DNA from: Paraburkholderia bannensis | GTDB lineage: Bacteria; Pseudomonadota; Gammaproteobacteria; Burkholderiales; Burkholderiaceae | Direction: 5' to 3' | Assembly: GCF_014200455.1 (NCBI RefSeq) | Contig: NZ_JACHBW010000005.1 | Span: forward strand, 1 to 64,000 | DNA: 64,000 nucleotides | Part shown: positions 37,331-45,359 of the stretch, in pieces | How positions within the stretch are numbered: the stretch's first letter is position 1 | How the letters are laid out: each line of letters begins with the position of its first letter | The notes under the pieces: generated by a model | What the model was told of the DNA's origin: nothing | Database searches by the model: none | The model's input: the letters and a program-made list of their open reading frames with translations, nothing else | Translations under genes and position numbers: made by a program

Positions 37331-37744
37331 TCAGAGGTCGATGTGCGGAATGGTGAATGCGCCTTCGAGCGAGCGCAGCTCCGCGCGGTGTAGTTCAGCG
37401 AGGCGCGCGAGCAGTTTTTCGCCGGCGGCGAGCAGATGGACTTCCACCTGGCGGCGGTCGCGCTCGCTCACGCGCCGCTCCACCAGTTCGAGCGCCTCGC
37501 AGCGCGAAACCAGCGCGACCACGCCGTGATGCTGCGCCTGCAAACGCTCGGCGAGCTCGCCGATGGTCGCCCACTCGCGCCCGGGATAGCCCTTCACATG
37601 CAGCAGCAACAGATACTGCAGCGGCGTGATGCCTTCGTTCTGGGCCGCCTGCTCAGAGAAACGTTCGAAGCGGCGCATCTGATAGCGGAATTCGGACAGT
37701 TGCTCGAAATCGGCCTTCTTCAGGCCGCGTGGCGTTTGCTTCAT
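37331..37744 (-). CDS. MarR-family transcriptional regulator
   Basis: A 137-residue winged-helix regulator with TPLQYLLLLHVKG, TIGELAERLQAQHHGVVALVSRCEALELVER and the basic wing SERDRRQVEVHL. The ClC gene begins six bases after its stop, so both are probably one transcript. A palindrome ATATC-N7-GATAT lies 35 bases upstream, and the same palindrome precedes the HPP-CBS gene, suggesting this protein controls both. Confidence 0.9.
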   Translation of the reverse strand: MKQTPRGLKKADFEQLSEFRYQMRRFERFSEQAAQNEGITPLQYLLLLHVKGYPGREWATIGELAERLQAQHHGVVALVSRCEALELVERRVSERDRRQVEVHLLAAGEKLLARLAELHRAELRSLEGAFTIPHIDL

Positions 37745-37778
37745 GGGGGATCCGTGTCAGACGATTCGATCTACGAAT

Positions 37779-37795
37779 ATATCACAGCATGATAT
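37779..37795. promoter_or_regulatory. Putative MarR operator, copy 1
   Basis: ATATCACAGCATGATAT, a 5-7-5 palindrome 35 bases before the marR-type start. The matching copy at 39022-39038 has the same arms and spacing, which argues against chance. Confidence 0.6.
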
Positions 37796-37837
37796 TTATC
37801 GACGTAATAGCGCGTTGGGATGGGCGTGTCGGATGCG

Positions 37838-38983
37838 TCATGCGCTCTGTTTTTGCAGCGGCCGGGTCTGCCGATAAAGCCCCGAAATCAGATCGGCTTG
37901 GGTAATGATGCCCGCGAGACGGCGCTCGCCATCTACCACGGGCACGTGATGATGGCCACGCCCCGCAAACAGCGCGAGCAATTCGACGATGGGCGTGGCG
38001 GCGGAGAGCGTGCGCACATGCGTCGTCATGAGCGTGACGACGGGCGCGGCGTCGTTGGCATCGGCGAGATCGGCGCGGGTGACGATACCCTTGACGAGGC
38101 CTTGAGCGTCCACCACCGGCAGCGCTTTTACGTCGTGCCTGCGCAGCAGCGCGCGCGCTTCGTTGACGGTGGTGGCGGGCGTGATGCTCACCACGTCACG
38201 CGACATGACATCGGCGCAATTGAGCACGCCGAAGCTGCGCGCGTAGGCGCGGATTTCGGCTTCGCGCAGCAGTGCTTCGAGATCGTCGGTCGCGACGTCG
38301 ATCAACTCGTTGCGCTCGCGCAATGCGGCTTCGAGGTCGGCGCGTGTGAAGCTGCCCGCTGCGGGCGCGGGCGGCCCGGAGGGATTGGGCTGGGTTGCCT
38401 GGGTTGCGTGTGGTGGCTGTACTGCGTGGGCGGCATGCGGATAACGATGGCCCGTGGCTTTGTGATAGACCAGCGCGCCGCCCAGCAGCACGCAGGATTG
38501 CAGCAGCACCGGCTCAAGCACGAACTCGTAGCCCAACGCATGCACGGCGGGGCCGCCCAGCACGGCGGTCAGCGCAACCGCGCCCGAGGGCGGGTGCACG
38601 CAGCGCAGCGTGAACATCGCGCAGATCGCCACACCCACGGCCACGGCGGCAGCGATCACCGGATCGTGGATAAACAGCGCGCAGGTCACGCCCACCACCG
38701 CCGACACCAGATTGCCGCCGATGATCGACCACGGCTGCGCCAGCGGGCTGGCGGGCACGCCGAACAGCAGCACCGCCGATGCGCCCATCGGCGCGATCAG
38801 CCAGGCAATCGTGGAGGCGTTGCCGAGGAGCCAATGCGAAAGCGCGCCGGTCAGCGCGATGCCCAGCAGGGCGCCAACGCCCGAACGCAGCCGTTCGCGC
38901 CAGCGCAGGGTGACGGGCGCTGGCGCGAAGCGCGCGAGCCAGTGGTAGAGGGAAAGGCGGGTCACAGTGAAAAATAGCGACAA
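37838..38983 (-). CDS. HPP family membrane protein with two CBS domains
   Basis: A 381-residue protein. The HPP domain (about 20-175) holds four membrane helices and the signature RCVHPPSGAVALTAVLGG. A Pro-rich linker leads to a CBS pair: CADVMSRDVVSITPATTVNEA and LMTTHVRTLSAATPI. HPP proteins have been linked to nitrite transport, but most are uncharacterised. It lies after the MarR promoter region and carries its own copy of the putative MarR operator. Confidence 0.9.
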   Translation of the reverse strand: MSLFFTVTRLSLYHWLARFAPAPVTLRWRERLRSGVGALLGIALTGALSHWLLGNASTIAWLIAPMGASAVLLFGVPASPLAQPWSIIGGNLVSAVVGVTCALFIHDPVIAAAVAVGVAICAMFTLRCVHPPSGAVALTAVLGGPAVHALGYEFVLEPVLLQSCVLLGGALVYHKATGHRYPHAAHAVQPPHATQATQPNPSGPPAPAAGSFTRADLEAALRERNELIDVATDDLEALLREAEIRAYARSFGVLNCADVMSRDVVSITPATTVNEARALLRRHDVKALPVVDAQGLVKGIVTRADLADANDAAPVVTLMTTHVRTLSAATPIVELLALFAGRGHHHVPVVDGERRLAGIITQADLISGLYRQTRPLQKQSA

Positions 38984-39021
38984 AAGAGGCCGAGCCAGGC
39001 TCGGCTCGAATCCGGCAAATT

Positions 39022-39038
39022 ATATCGTAACGTGATAT
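39022..39038. promoter_or_regulatory. Putative MarR operator, copy 2
   Basis: ATATCGTAACGTGATAT, with flanking T and A extending the arms to six bases each. It is 39 bases before the HPP-CBS start codon, similar to the placement of copy 1 before the regulator gene. Confidence 0.6.
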
Positions 39039-39134
39039 AAAAATGGCGTGCCGCGCACTGTTGCGGGTATCCGGGATGTTTGGCCGATCGACGCAAGGAT
39101 CTAAGGTAATCGGGATAACGAAATAAAAAGGCGC

Positions 39135-39173
39135 AAAAAACCGCCGGTGCGCGACATGTACCGGCGGTTTTTT
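39135..39173. terminator. Bidirectional intrinsic terminator
   Basis: Stem AAAAAACCGCCGGT (39135-39148) pairs with ACCGGCGGTTTTTT (39160-39173). It lies 20 bases after the lipoprotein stop on the minus strand and should end that transcript before the HPP promoter. Confidence 0.9.
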
Positions 39174-39193
39174 GTCGGCGTTGCCGCGCGCGT

Positions 39194-39859
39194 TTAAACC
39201 GTATGGCGCGGTACGCCGGCCATCGGACGGGCATCGCCGGGATGAGCATTCGGCAGGCGTCGGCCGTGGTCAGCGGCATTGCGCGTGGGTGCGGGCACAT
39301 GATGCTGCGCCTGGCGCGGTTCGGGATGCGGCTGCGGGTGCGCGCCGGGGCGCGGCATCGGATGCGGCATGCCACCGGGGCGCGCGACCATTTCCACGTG
39401 CACGCGCGCGTGAGGCGGCGCGGCGCGCATCGGCGGCGGCGCGAGGTAGGCGTGCTGCATCGGCAAGTGGCCTTCGTGATGCGCCATCACGTCGCGCAAT
39501 TCGGCGCGGCGATGGAACACTTCGGCGCGCAGATCGCCGCGGCCGTAGTAGTGGCGATGACGCTGCCCGTCCGGGCCCACGAACCAGATATAGGTCATGC
39601 CGCCGATCACGACCACATCGCGATCGAGCGCCACGCTAACGTAGGCATCGTGCGGCTCGGGTATATAGGCCGGTGCGGCCACGACGGCGGGCGGCGGCGG
39701 CGCGGCCACGACGACCGGACGCGCGGGCGCCGCCACGACCTGCGTATGGGTCACGCAGCCCGAAAGCAGCAGCGCGATAGAAAGAGGGACGACGGCCGCG
39801 AGCGCGGCGAAAGCGCCGGATTCTGGTCGGGTAATAATGGCGCGCGTGTTCCCGTTCAA
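39194..39859 (-). CDS. His/Pro-rich lipoprotein of unknown function
   Basis: A 221-residue predicted lipoprotein: hydrophobic signal with lipobox LLLSGC (Cys 35), then an Ala/Pro/Val linker, a short conserved block (DRDVVVIGGMTYIWFVGPDGQRHRHYY), and a C-terminal half rich in His, Pro and Arg. The His density suggests metal binding or a periplasmic linker role, but nothing more specific can be said. The gene stands alone before a strong terminator. Confidence 0.75.
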   Translation of the reverse strand: MNGNTRAIITRPESGAFAALAAVVPLSIALLLSGCVTHTQVVAAPARPVVVAAPPPPAVVAAPAYIPEPHDAYVSVALDRDVVVIGGMTYIWFVGPDGQRHRHYYGRGDLRAEVFHRRAELRDVMAHHEGHLPMQHAYLAPPPMRAAPPHARVHVEMVARPGGMPHPMPRPGAHPQPHPEPRQAQHHVPAPTRNAADHGRRLPNAHPGDARPMAGVPRHTV

Positions 39860-39939
39860 GCGTGGCTCCGTGAGAAGGTTGATTGCTCAACCGGTTAACG
39901 GCACCAACGAACGGAGGCTTGAGAGAAAAGAGTGCGGCG

Positions 39940-40398
39940 TTAGAGGGGTTTGGCCATTTCGGTGGTGCCGCCCCAACCGAGTTGCAGATAGAGATCGCGA
40001 CCTTGCTCGGTGGCATGCAGGATGGCGTAGCGGATGCCGCGCCGCGCGAATGCCTCGTCGGCGAGTTGCATGATCTGGCGGGCCAGGCCGCGCCGCCGCG
40101 CAGGCGGCTCGACATAGACGTTGAGCACATAGCCGCGCCGGTCCTGCCCGGGGTGAGCGGGATGCGGCGGCCAGTCGATCTCCATCAGGCCGATACCGGC
40201 GACGGGCGCATCGGCGTCGCTCAAGACGAAGCCGAAGTAGCGCCCATCGGCAAGACGCGGGGCGAGCCAGAGCCGGAAGTGCTCGGTCATGGTGGCGAGC
40301 GTGGCGGGATCGCGACCCGCTTCGCGGAACATCGCCTCGCGATGGCGGCAGACGAGTTCGAGATCGCCGCTGTCAAGGGCGCGTGCTTTTACGTTCAT
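39940..40398 (-). CDS. GNAT-family N-acetyltransferase
   Basis: A 152-residue GNAT protein: acetyl-CoA binding motif in YVEPPARRRGLARQIMQLADE, preceded by the beta strand YVLNVYV and followed by the C-terminal LYLQLGWGGTTEM. The acceptor is unknown. It lies 59 bases downstream of the hybrid kinase gene on the same strand, so readthrough from the stressosome operon is possible. Its leader holds three phased CGATCG boxes. Confidence 0.88.
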   Translation of the reverse strand: MNVKARALDSGDLELVCRHREAMFREAGRDPATLATMTEHFRLWLAPRLADGRYFGFVLSDADAPVAGIGLMEIDWPPHPAHPGQDRRGYVLNVYVEPPARRRGLARQIMQLADEAFARRGIRYAILHATEQGRDLYLQLGWGGTTEMAKPL

Positions 40399-40412
40399 GT
40401 GGAGTCCCCGTT

Positions 40413-40438
40413 CGATCGAGGTCGATCGAAAACGATCG
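40413..40438. repeat. Three CGATCG hexamers at exact 10-bp spacing
   Basis: CGATCG occurs at 40413, 40423 and 40433, within the 59 bases between the hybrid kinase stop and the GNAT start. One-helical-turn spacing puts all three on one face of the DNA, as for a repeated protein-binding site. Confidence 0.5.
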
Positions 40439-40457
40439 ACATGAAGCGGCGCGCACC

Positions 40458-41978
40458 TCAGCTCGCCCTCGTGCCTTCGATTTCGCGCAGGATTTCGTCG
40501 AACGGCGCGGGTTTGACGAGATGCCGGTCGAAGCCGGCTTCGGTGGTGGCCTGGCGGTCGCGTTCCTGGCCGTAGCCGGTGAGCGCGATCAATTGCGTGT
40601 GCGCCGTGGCGGGCAGCGCGCGCATGGCCTTGGCAAGCGCATGACCGTCCATGCCGGGCAGACCGATATCCAGAATCGCCACATGCGGCACGAAGCTTTG
40701 CGCGATCTCCAGCGCGCTGGGGCCGTCGTGGGCCACGCGCACGTCGTGACCTTCGAGTTCGAGCAGCATCAGCAGCGAAGTGGCCGAATCCACGTTGTCG
40801 TCGGCGATCAGCACGCGGCGTTTGTGCGAAGTTGTTTCGTTATCCATATTGTTGTTGTCTGTTGAGGCGTGGTCGGTTGCCGGCCCGCGCACGATGGGCA
40901 GTCGCACGACGAATTCCGAGCCTTTACCGAGTCCTTCCGAATAAGCGCTCACCGAGCCGCCGTGCAGCTCCGCAAGTTCCTGCACCAGCGCGAGACCGAT
41001 GCCGAGCCCCCCATCCGCGCGCTTGACCGCGTCGCGCGATTGCATGAAGAGGTCGAACACATAGGGCAGCTCGTCGGCGGCGATGCCGATGCCATTGTCG
41101 CGCACGCCGATCGCCACTTCCTCGCCGTCGGTTTCGAGACGCAGAGTCACCGTGCCGCCGATAGCCGTGTATTTTGCCGAATTCGACAGCAGATTGCTGA
41201 TGATTTGTGCGACGCGCATGGCGTCGCCCCTGACATGGCAAGGCCCAGGCGCCATCGTCAGGACGAGTTGCTGCTGTTTGGCGTCGAGTATGGGGCGGCT
41301 CGTCTCCACGGCCACTTCAACGATCTGGCGCAGATCGAGCGTTGTCATCTGCAGGGCGATCTTGCCGTGCGAGATGCGCGAAACGTCGAGCAGATCGTCG
41401 ACGAGGCGGCCCATATGTTCGACCTGGCGGCTCGCGATCTGGCGCGCATCGGCGCGCCCGGCGTCGCTTGCGCCGTGGCGCGGGTCGAGCAGTTCGATGG
41501 CGTTGCGGATCGGCGCGAGCGGGTTGCGCAACTCATGCGCGAGGGTGGCGAGAAAGTGGTCCTTGCGGCGGTCGGCGTCGCGCAAGGCTTTTTCGGCGGC
41601 GTAGAGGCGCAGCAGCGCGCGCACATTGGCCACCAGTTCGGCGGGATCGACCGGCTCGGTCAGATAGCTGTCCGCGCCGCCGTCGAGCGCGCGGATCTTG
41701 TCGCGTGCCTGCACGGCCGCAGCCGAGGTCTGCAGCACCAGCGTGGAGTTGGTTTGCGGATTCTGCTTGATGAGGCGGCACACCTCGATGCCGCTGATGT
41801 CGGGCAGCTTCACGTCGAGCAGCACGAGCGCGGGCGCCTCGTCGCGCACCGCGTCGAGCGCGCCCTGGCCCGTGGCCGCTTCGATCACCGCGAAGCCCGC
41901 GTGGCGCAGTACGCGTGACTTCACGTAACGCGCGCCTTCGTTATCGTCGACGTTGAGAATGAGGGTGGCGAGGCTCAT
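40458..41978 (-). CDS. Hybrid histidine kinase, REC-HisKA-HATPase-REC
   Basis: A 506-residue cytoplasmic hybrid kinase without sensor or membrane segments. The first receiver has its phospho-Asp at D55 (LVLLDVKLPD). The kinase core has phospho-His H148 (FLATLAHELRNPL), the N box, and a G box (GGLGIGLALVQ). After an Asn-rich linker comes a second receiver (VAILDIGLPGMDGH). It is the last gene of the stressosome operon and its ATG overlaps the preceding kinase stop as ATGA. It probably receives phosphate or a partner signal from that kinase and relays it to an unlinked output. Confidence 0.92.
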   Translation of the reverse strand: MSLATLILNVDDNEGARYVKSRVLRHAGFAVIEAATGQGALDAVRDEAPALVLLDVKLPDISGIEVCRLIKQNPQTNSTLVLQTSAAAVQARDKIRALDGGADSYLTEPVDPAELVANVRALLRLYAAEKALRDADRRKDHFLATLAHELRNPLAPIRNAIELLDPRHGASDAGRADARQIASRQVEHMGRLVDDLLDVSRISHGKIALQMTTLDLRQIVEVAVETSRPILDAKQQQLVLTMAPGPCHVRGDAMRVAQIISNLLSNSAKYTAIGGTVTLRLETDGEEVAIGVRDNGIGIAADELPYVFDLFMQSRDAVKRADGGLGIGLALVQELAELHGGSVSAYSEGLGKGSEFVVRLPIVRGPATDHASTDNNNMDNETTSHKRRVLIADDNVDSATSLLMLLELEGHDVRVAHDGPSALEIAQSFVPHVAILDIGLPGMDGHALAKAMRALPATAHTQLIALTGYGQERDRQATTEAGFDRHLVKPAPFDEILREIEGTRAS

Positions 41979-43423
41979 GATGCGGCGCCTCCCGGGCTGG
42001 TCCGTGCGCCGCTGGCGTCGCCGCCTGCGTCGGCGGCTGTGTCGGCAGCTGCGGCGTCGGCAGGCGTGCCGCGAGCGTGCCCGGCGAGCCGCACCGGCAG
42101 CTCGACGTAAAAGGTCGAGCCCACGCCCAGTTCGCTTTCTACGCCCACCTGGCCGTCGAGCAGCGCCGCCAGCTTGCGGCACAGCGGCAGGCCAAGACCG
42201 GTGCCCTTCGCGCGCTGTTGCAAACGGTTTTGCACCTGAGCGAACTCCTCGAAAATGATGGTGTGATGCTCGGGAGCAATGCCGATGCCCGAATCGGCGA
42301 CAAAAAAGACTATGCGCTCGCCATGCGCCTCCAGCCGCGCCCCCACGCGGATCTGGCCGCGTTCGGTGTACTTGAGGGCGTTCGATACAAAGTTGCGCAG
42401 GATCTGCGTGAGCTTCGGCTCATCGGTATAGAGGCGCGGCAGGCCCGCCATCGAGGCGAATTCGAGCGAGACGTGCGGCGTGGCGAGCAGCGGCATGAGC
42501 ATGGTGCGCAGCGCCGCGAACAGGTCGGCGGGATCGAACCACGCGGGCGAGACCTCGGTCTTGCCGGCCTCGATCTTGGCCAGATCGAGCAGATCGTCCA
42601 CGGTCTCGCCCAGCGTTTCGGCCGAGGCGAGGATCAGCTTGACCTGGCGTTCCTGCTCGGTGCCCAGATCGCCGTCCAGGCGGTTGAGCAGCAGATTGGC
42701 GAGCGCGCGGATCGACGAAAGCGGCGTGCGCAACTCGTGGCTCATATTGGAGAGAAAGCGCGACTTCATCAGATCGGCGCGGCGCAGTTCCTCGGCGCGT
42801 TCGTCGAGTTCCGCGTAAAGCGCGACCACGCCGCGATTGGTCGCCTCCAGTTCCTGGGTCAGACGCGCAAGTTCTTCCTGGCGTTCGCGCAGTTCATCGA
42901 GGGTGGCCACCAGTTCGCGGTTTTGCTGCTGTACTTCGGCGAGCGAATCGGCCTGCGGCGCGAGCGCGGCCACGCCGTTGACCACGCGCTCCAGTTCGCT
43001 GCCGCGCAGCGCGGCGCGCTCATGCGGCAGATAGCGCGCCATCGCCACGGTGGTGCCTTGCGGCGTCGATTCGATTTCGAAGCGGTCCATCAGGCGGCGG
43101 CTGCCGACGATGCCCACGCCCATGCCGCCGGGTGAGCGCCACGTGCCGTCGAGCACGGCGTCGAGCTCGCGCAAGCCCTGGCCGCGGTCGCGCACGACGA
43201 TCTCGAAGGCCTGCGGCGCGCAGGCCGCATCGAAGCCGAAGCTCACCTCGCCGCCGCCCGCATATTCGAAAGCATTGCGCGCGATTTCCGACACCGCGCT
43301 GGCGATGCGCGTCTGATCGAGCCTCGAAAAGCCGAAGCCCGCTGCCAGATCGCGTGCGCGTCGCCGCGCCACGACGACGTCCTGGGCGGTTTCAATGCGG
43401 ATGCGCAGCAAAGGCGTGTTCAT
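41975..43423 (-). CDS. Histidine kinase with N-terminal RsbT-like ATPase domain
   Basis: A 482-residue protein of unusual make-up. Residues 1-130 are an RsbT-like GHKL domain (ASAVSEIARNAFEYAGGGEV, then SPGGMGVGIVGSRRLMDRFEIEST) clearly paralogous to the RsbT encoded two genes upstream. Residues 160-215 form a coiled coil. A normal kinase core follows: H229 in FLSNMSHELRTPLSS, N box, and G box KGTGLGLPLCRKL. No membrane or PAS segment is present. I infer that the stressosome controls this kinase through its RsbT-like domain. It overlaps its neighbours on both sides. Confidence 0.9.
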   Translation of the reverse strand: MNTPLLRIRIETAQDVVVARRRARDLAAGFGFSRLDQTRIASAVSEIARNAFEYAGGGEVSFGFDAACAPQAFEIVVRDRGQGLRELDAVLDGTWRSPGGMGVGIVGSRRLMDRFEIESTPQGTTVAMARYLPHERAALRGSELERVVNGVAALAPQADSLAEVQQQNRELVATLDELRERQEELARLTQELEATNRGVVALYAELDERAEELRRADLMKSRFLSNMSHELRTPLSSIRALANLLLNRLDGDLGTEQERQVKLILASAETLGETVDDLLDLAKIEAGKTEVSPAWFDPADLFAALRTMLMPLLATPHVSLEFASMAGLPRLYTDEPKLTQILRNFVSNALKYTERGQIRVGARLEAHGERIVFFVADSGIGIAPEHHTIIFEEFAQVQNRLQQRAKGTGLGLPLCRKLAALLDGQVGVESELGVGSTFYVELPVRLAGHARGTPADAAAADTAADAGGDASGARTSPGGAAS

Positions 43424-44561
43424 GGGTCAACTGTACTCCCGGCTGCGCCTTGACGACGACGACGGTGGCGTCGTCGCGGCGGCGCGAGAAGTCGCGGTAA
43501 AGGACGGCGGCGATCACCACGGCGCTCTGATGCGCAAGCCCTGGCCAGGCGTCCAGATCCCAGCGCGTGCCCACGCCATCCGAGTGCAGGATCAGCGTGC
43601 CGCTGTCGCGCCAGGCGAGTTCGAACTCCTGGGTGCCGCGCATCGTATGGCCGACGATGCCGTTGCGCGAGACGATCTGATAGCTCGAACGCATGTCGCC
43701 GGGCGTATCGGCTGCGCTGCTGCCACCGCTGCCCCCGCTGCTTCGAGGCGTCGCGCCATGTCCCTGTGCCCCGTGATTCGGCTTGCCGGTGCCATAGGCC
43801 ACCGCCGAAATATTGCCCGTGCCGCAAAAGCTTACCGTCGAGCGTACGAGGTCGAAACGCGCGAGTGCGAGCGCCGCGCCGCGCGTGGGGCGCAACGCCG
43901 CGTGCGAAAGTTCCATCAGCGCGCCCGGCGTCAGGCCCGGGCGCTTTCTCAGCACTTCAAGCGCGGCGGCGGCGGCGACATGCGCTTGCGCACCGTGGCC
44001 GAGACCGTCGGCCACCGCGATCGTGAAGCCGCCCGGATCCGCCTGGGCCTGCCAGCCGTCGCCGCACACGTCTTCGCCCGGATACGGCACGCACACCCCG
44101 CCGATTTCGGGCGCGGGCCGCGCCGGGCGCGGCCCGCCGGCCTGCTGCACCAGCACGCGCAACACCGTGCCGTGGCCCGGCTGCGACCACAGCGCGAGCT
44201 GATCGGAAAGCCGGTTGATCGCGCCAAGGCCGGTGCCGGGCGTGCCCGCCGTCGAATGTCCATCGGACTGCGCGGCGCGCACGTCGGCGATGCCGGGGCC
44301 GCGGTCGAGCGCGATCAGCTCCACGCCGCGTTCGAGCGCGCGCACCAGCAGTTCGCCGTGGCCCGCATGCTTGAGGATATTGGTAGCGGCTTCGGTCAGC
44401 ACGATCGCCAGCCGTCCGGCGTCGGTCGCGTCCAGACCGGCCAGATGGGCGGCTTGAGCCGCGCCGCGGCGCGCGAACGCCACGCTGCTCGCGTCGCCGA
44501 TCTCGAAGGAGCGATGCGTGCCGCCGGCCAGGCCGGAGGCGCCGTCTAGCGAACTTTCCAT
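43392..44561 (-). CDS. SpoIIE/PP2C-type phosphatase with N-terminal GHKL domain (RsbX-like)
   Basis: A 389-residue fusion. The first 135 residues form an anti-sigma-type ATPase (LAIVLTEAATNILKHAGHGE, TGLGAINRLSDQL). The rest is a PP2C phosphatase (FTIAVADGLGHGAQAH, FCGTGNISAVAYG, LILHSDGVGTRWD). In Bacillus, RsbX dephosphorylates RsbR and RsbS to reset the stressosome. The extra ATPase domain is not found in RsbX. It overlaps rsbT by 16 bases and the next kinase by 32 bases. Confidence 0.88.
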   Translation of the reverse strand: MESSLDGASGLAGGTHRSFEIGDASSVAFARRGAAQAAHLAGLDATDAGRLAIVLTEAATNILKHAGHGELLVRALERGVELIALDRGPGIADVRAAQSDGHSTAGTPGTGLGAINRLSDQLALWSQPGHGTVLRVLVQQAGGPRPARPAPEIGGVCVPYPGEDVCGDGWQAQADPGGFTIAVADGLGHGAQAHVAAAAALEVLRKRPGLTPGALMELSHAALRPTRGAALALARFDLVRSTVSFCGTGNISAVAYGTGKPNHGAQGHGATPRSSGGSGGSSAADTPGDMRSSYQIVSRNGIVGHTMRGTQEFELAWRDSGTLILHSDGVGTRWDLDAWPGLAHQSAVVIAAVLYRDFSRRRDDATVVVVKAQPGVQLTHEHAFAAHPH

Positions 44562-44983
44562 TTTGTGATAGTGACTGTGGTGCCCATGCCCGGTGTGGAG
44601 TCGATCGTAAAAGCGTCGCACAGGCGCCGCGAGCCGCCCAGCCCGAGCCCCAGGCCGTTGCCGCTCGTGAAGCCGTCCTGCAAGGCGCGCTCGACATCGG
44701 CAATGCCCGGCCCGTGATCGACAAAGGTCAGTTTCAGTCCCACGCGCACGCCGCTGCTGAGCGCTTCGAGCCGCACCTCGCCGCCGCCGCCATACTGAAG
44801 CGTGTTGCGCGCGATCTCGCTGGCCGCCGTGACGAACTTGGTCTGCTCGATCAGCGAAAAACCCAGCGCGATCGCCTGGTCGCGCACGGTCTGCCGCAGC
44901 CGGACGATTTCCTCATCCGAGCGCAGGCTCATTTGCGCGAGCAGCCGGGCGGGCGCGGCGTCGTCGCTCATGAAGGTGAGCAA
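44546..44983 (-). CDS. rsbT: Stressosome switch kinase RsbT
   Basis: A 145-residue single-domain GHKL serine/threonine kinase: ASEIARNTLQYGGGGEV, FVDHGPGIADVE, GLGLGLGGSRRLCDAF. In Bacillus, RsbT phosphorylates RsbS, leaves the stressosome and activates a phosphatase. Here RsbU is absent. The start is 44983 or the internal ATG at 44968. It follows rsbS after three bases. Confidence 0.92.
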   Translation of the reverse strand: MLTFMSDDAAPARLLAQMSLRSDEEIVRLRQTVRDQAIALGFSLIEQTKFVTAASEIARNTLQYGGGGEVRLEALSSGVRVGLKLTFVDHGPGIADVERALQDGFTSGNGLGLGLGGSRRLCDAFTIDSTPGMGTTVTITKWKVR

Positions 44984-44986
44984 GCG

Positions 44987-45343
44987 CTACGCCCGACGCT
45001 GCGAGAGCAGCGCCATGCCTTTTTCGATGTCGAGCGCGGTGCGCACGCCATCGAGCGTGAGACCCAGTTCGACCAGCGTGATCGCCACCGAAGGCTGCAT
45101 GCCCACCACGACGGTCTGCGCATCGAGCACCATCGCCATTGCCGCCGTGTTCGAAATCATGCGCCCGATGAACGAGTCGACCACGTCAAGCGACGAAATG
45201 TCGATCAGCACGCCCTTGGCCGACTCCTTGACGATGCGGGTCGTGAGATCGTCCTGCAACGCGATCGCGAGGCGGTCGTGCATGTCGACCTGAATCGACA
45301 CGATCAGGCAGTCGCCCAGACGCAGAATCGGAATGCGTTCCAT
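44987..45343 (-). CDS. rsbS: Stressosome scaffold protein RsbS
   Basis: A 118-residue single STAS domain. The phosphorylatable serine, S57 in DISSLDVVDSFIGRM, is conserved and matches Bacillus RsbS S59. Together with RsbR it should form the stressosome core that holds RsbT. The gene sits 16 bases after rsbR. Confidence 0.94.
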   Translation of the reverse strand: MERIPILRLGDCLIVSIQVDMHDRLAIALQDDLTTRIVKESAKGVLIDISSLDVVDSFIGRMISNTAAMAMVLDAQTVVVGMQPSVAITLVELGLTLDGVRTALDIEKGMALLSQRRA

Positions 45344-45359
45344 CGTGCGGCTCCAGGGC

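Noticed and set aside
35403..37529. A 708-codon plus-strand frame rich in His, Arg and Gln
   Set aside because: It is the antisense shadow of the ClC gene, with the amino-acid bias typical of such frames.
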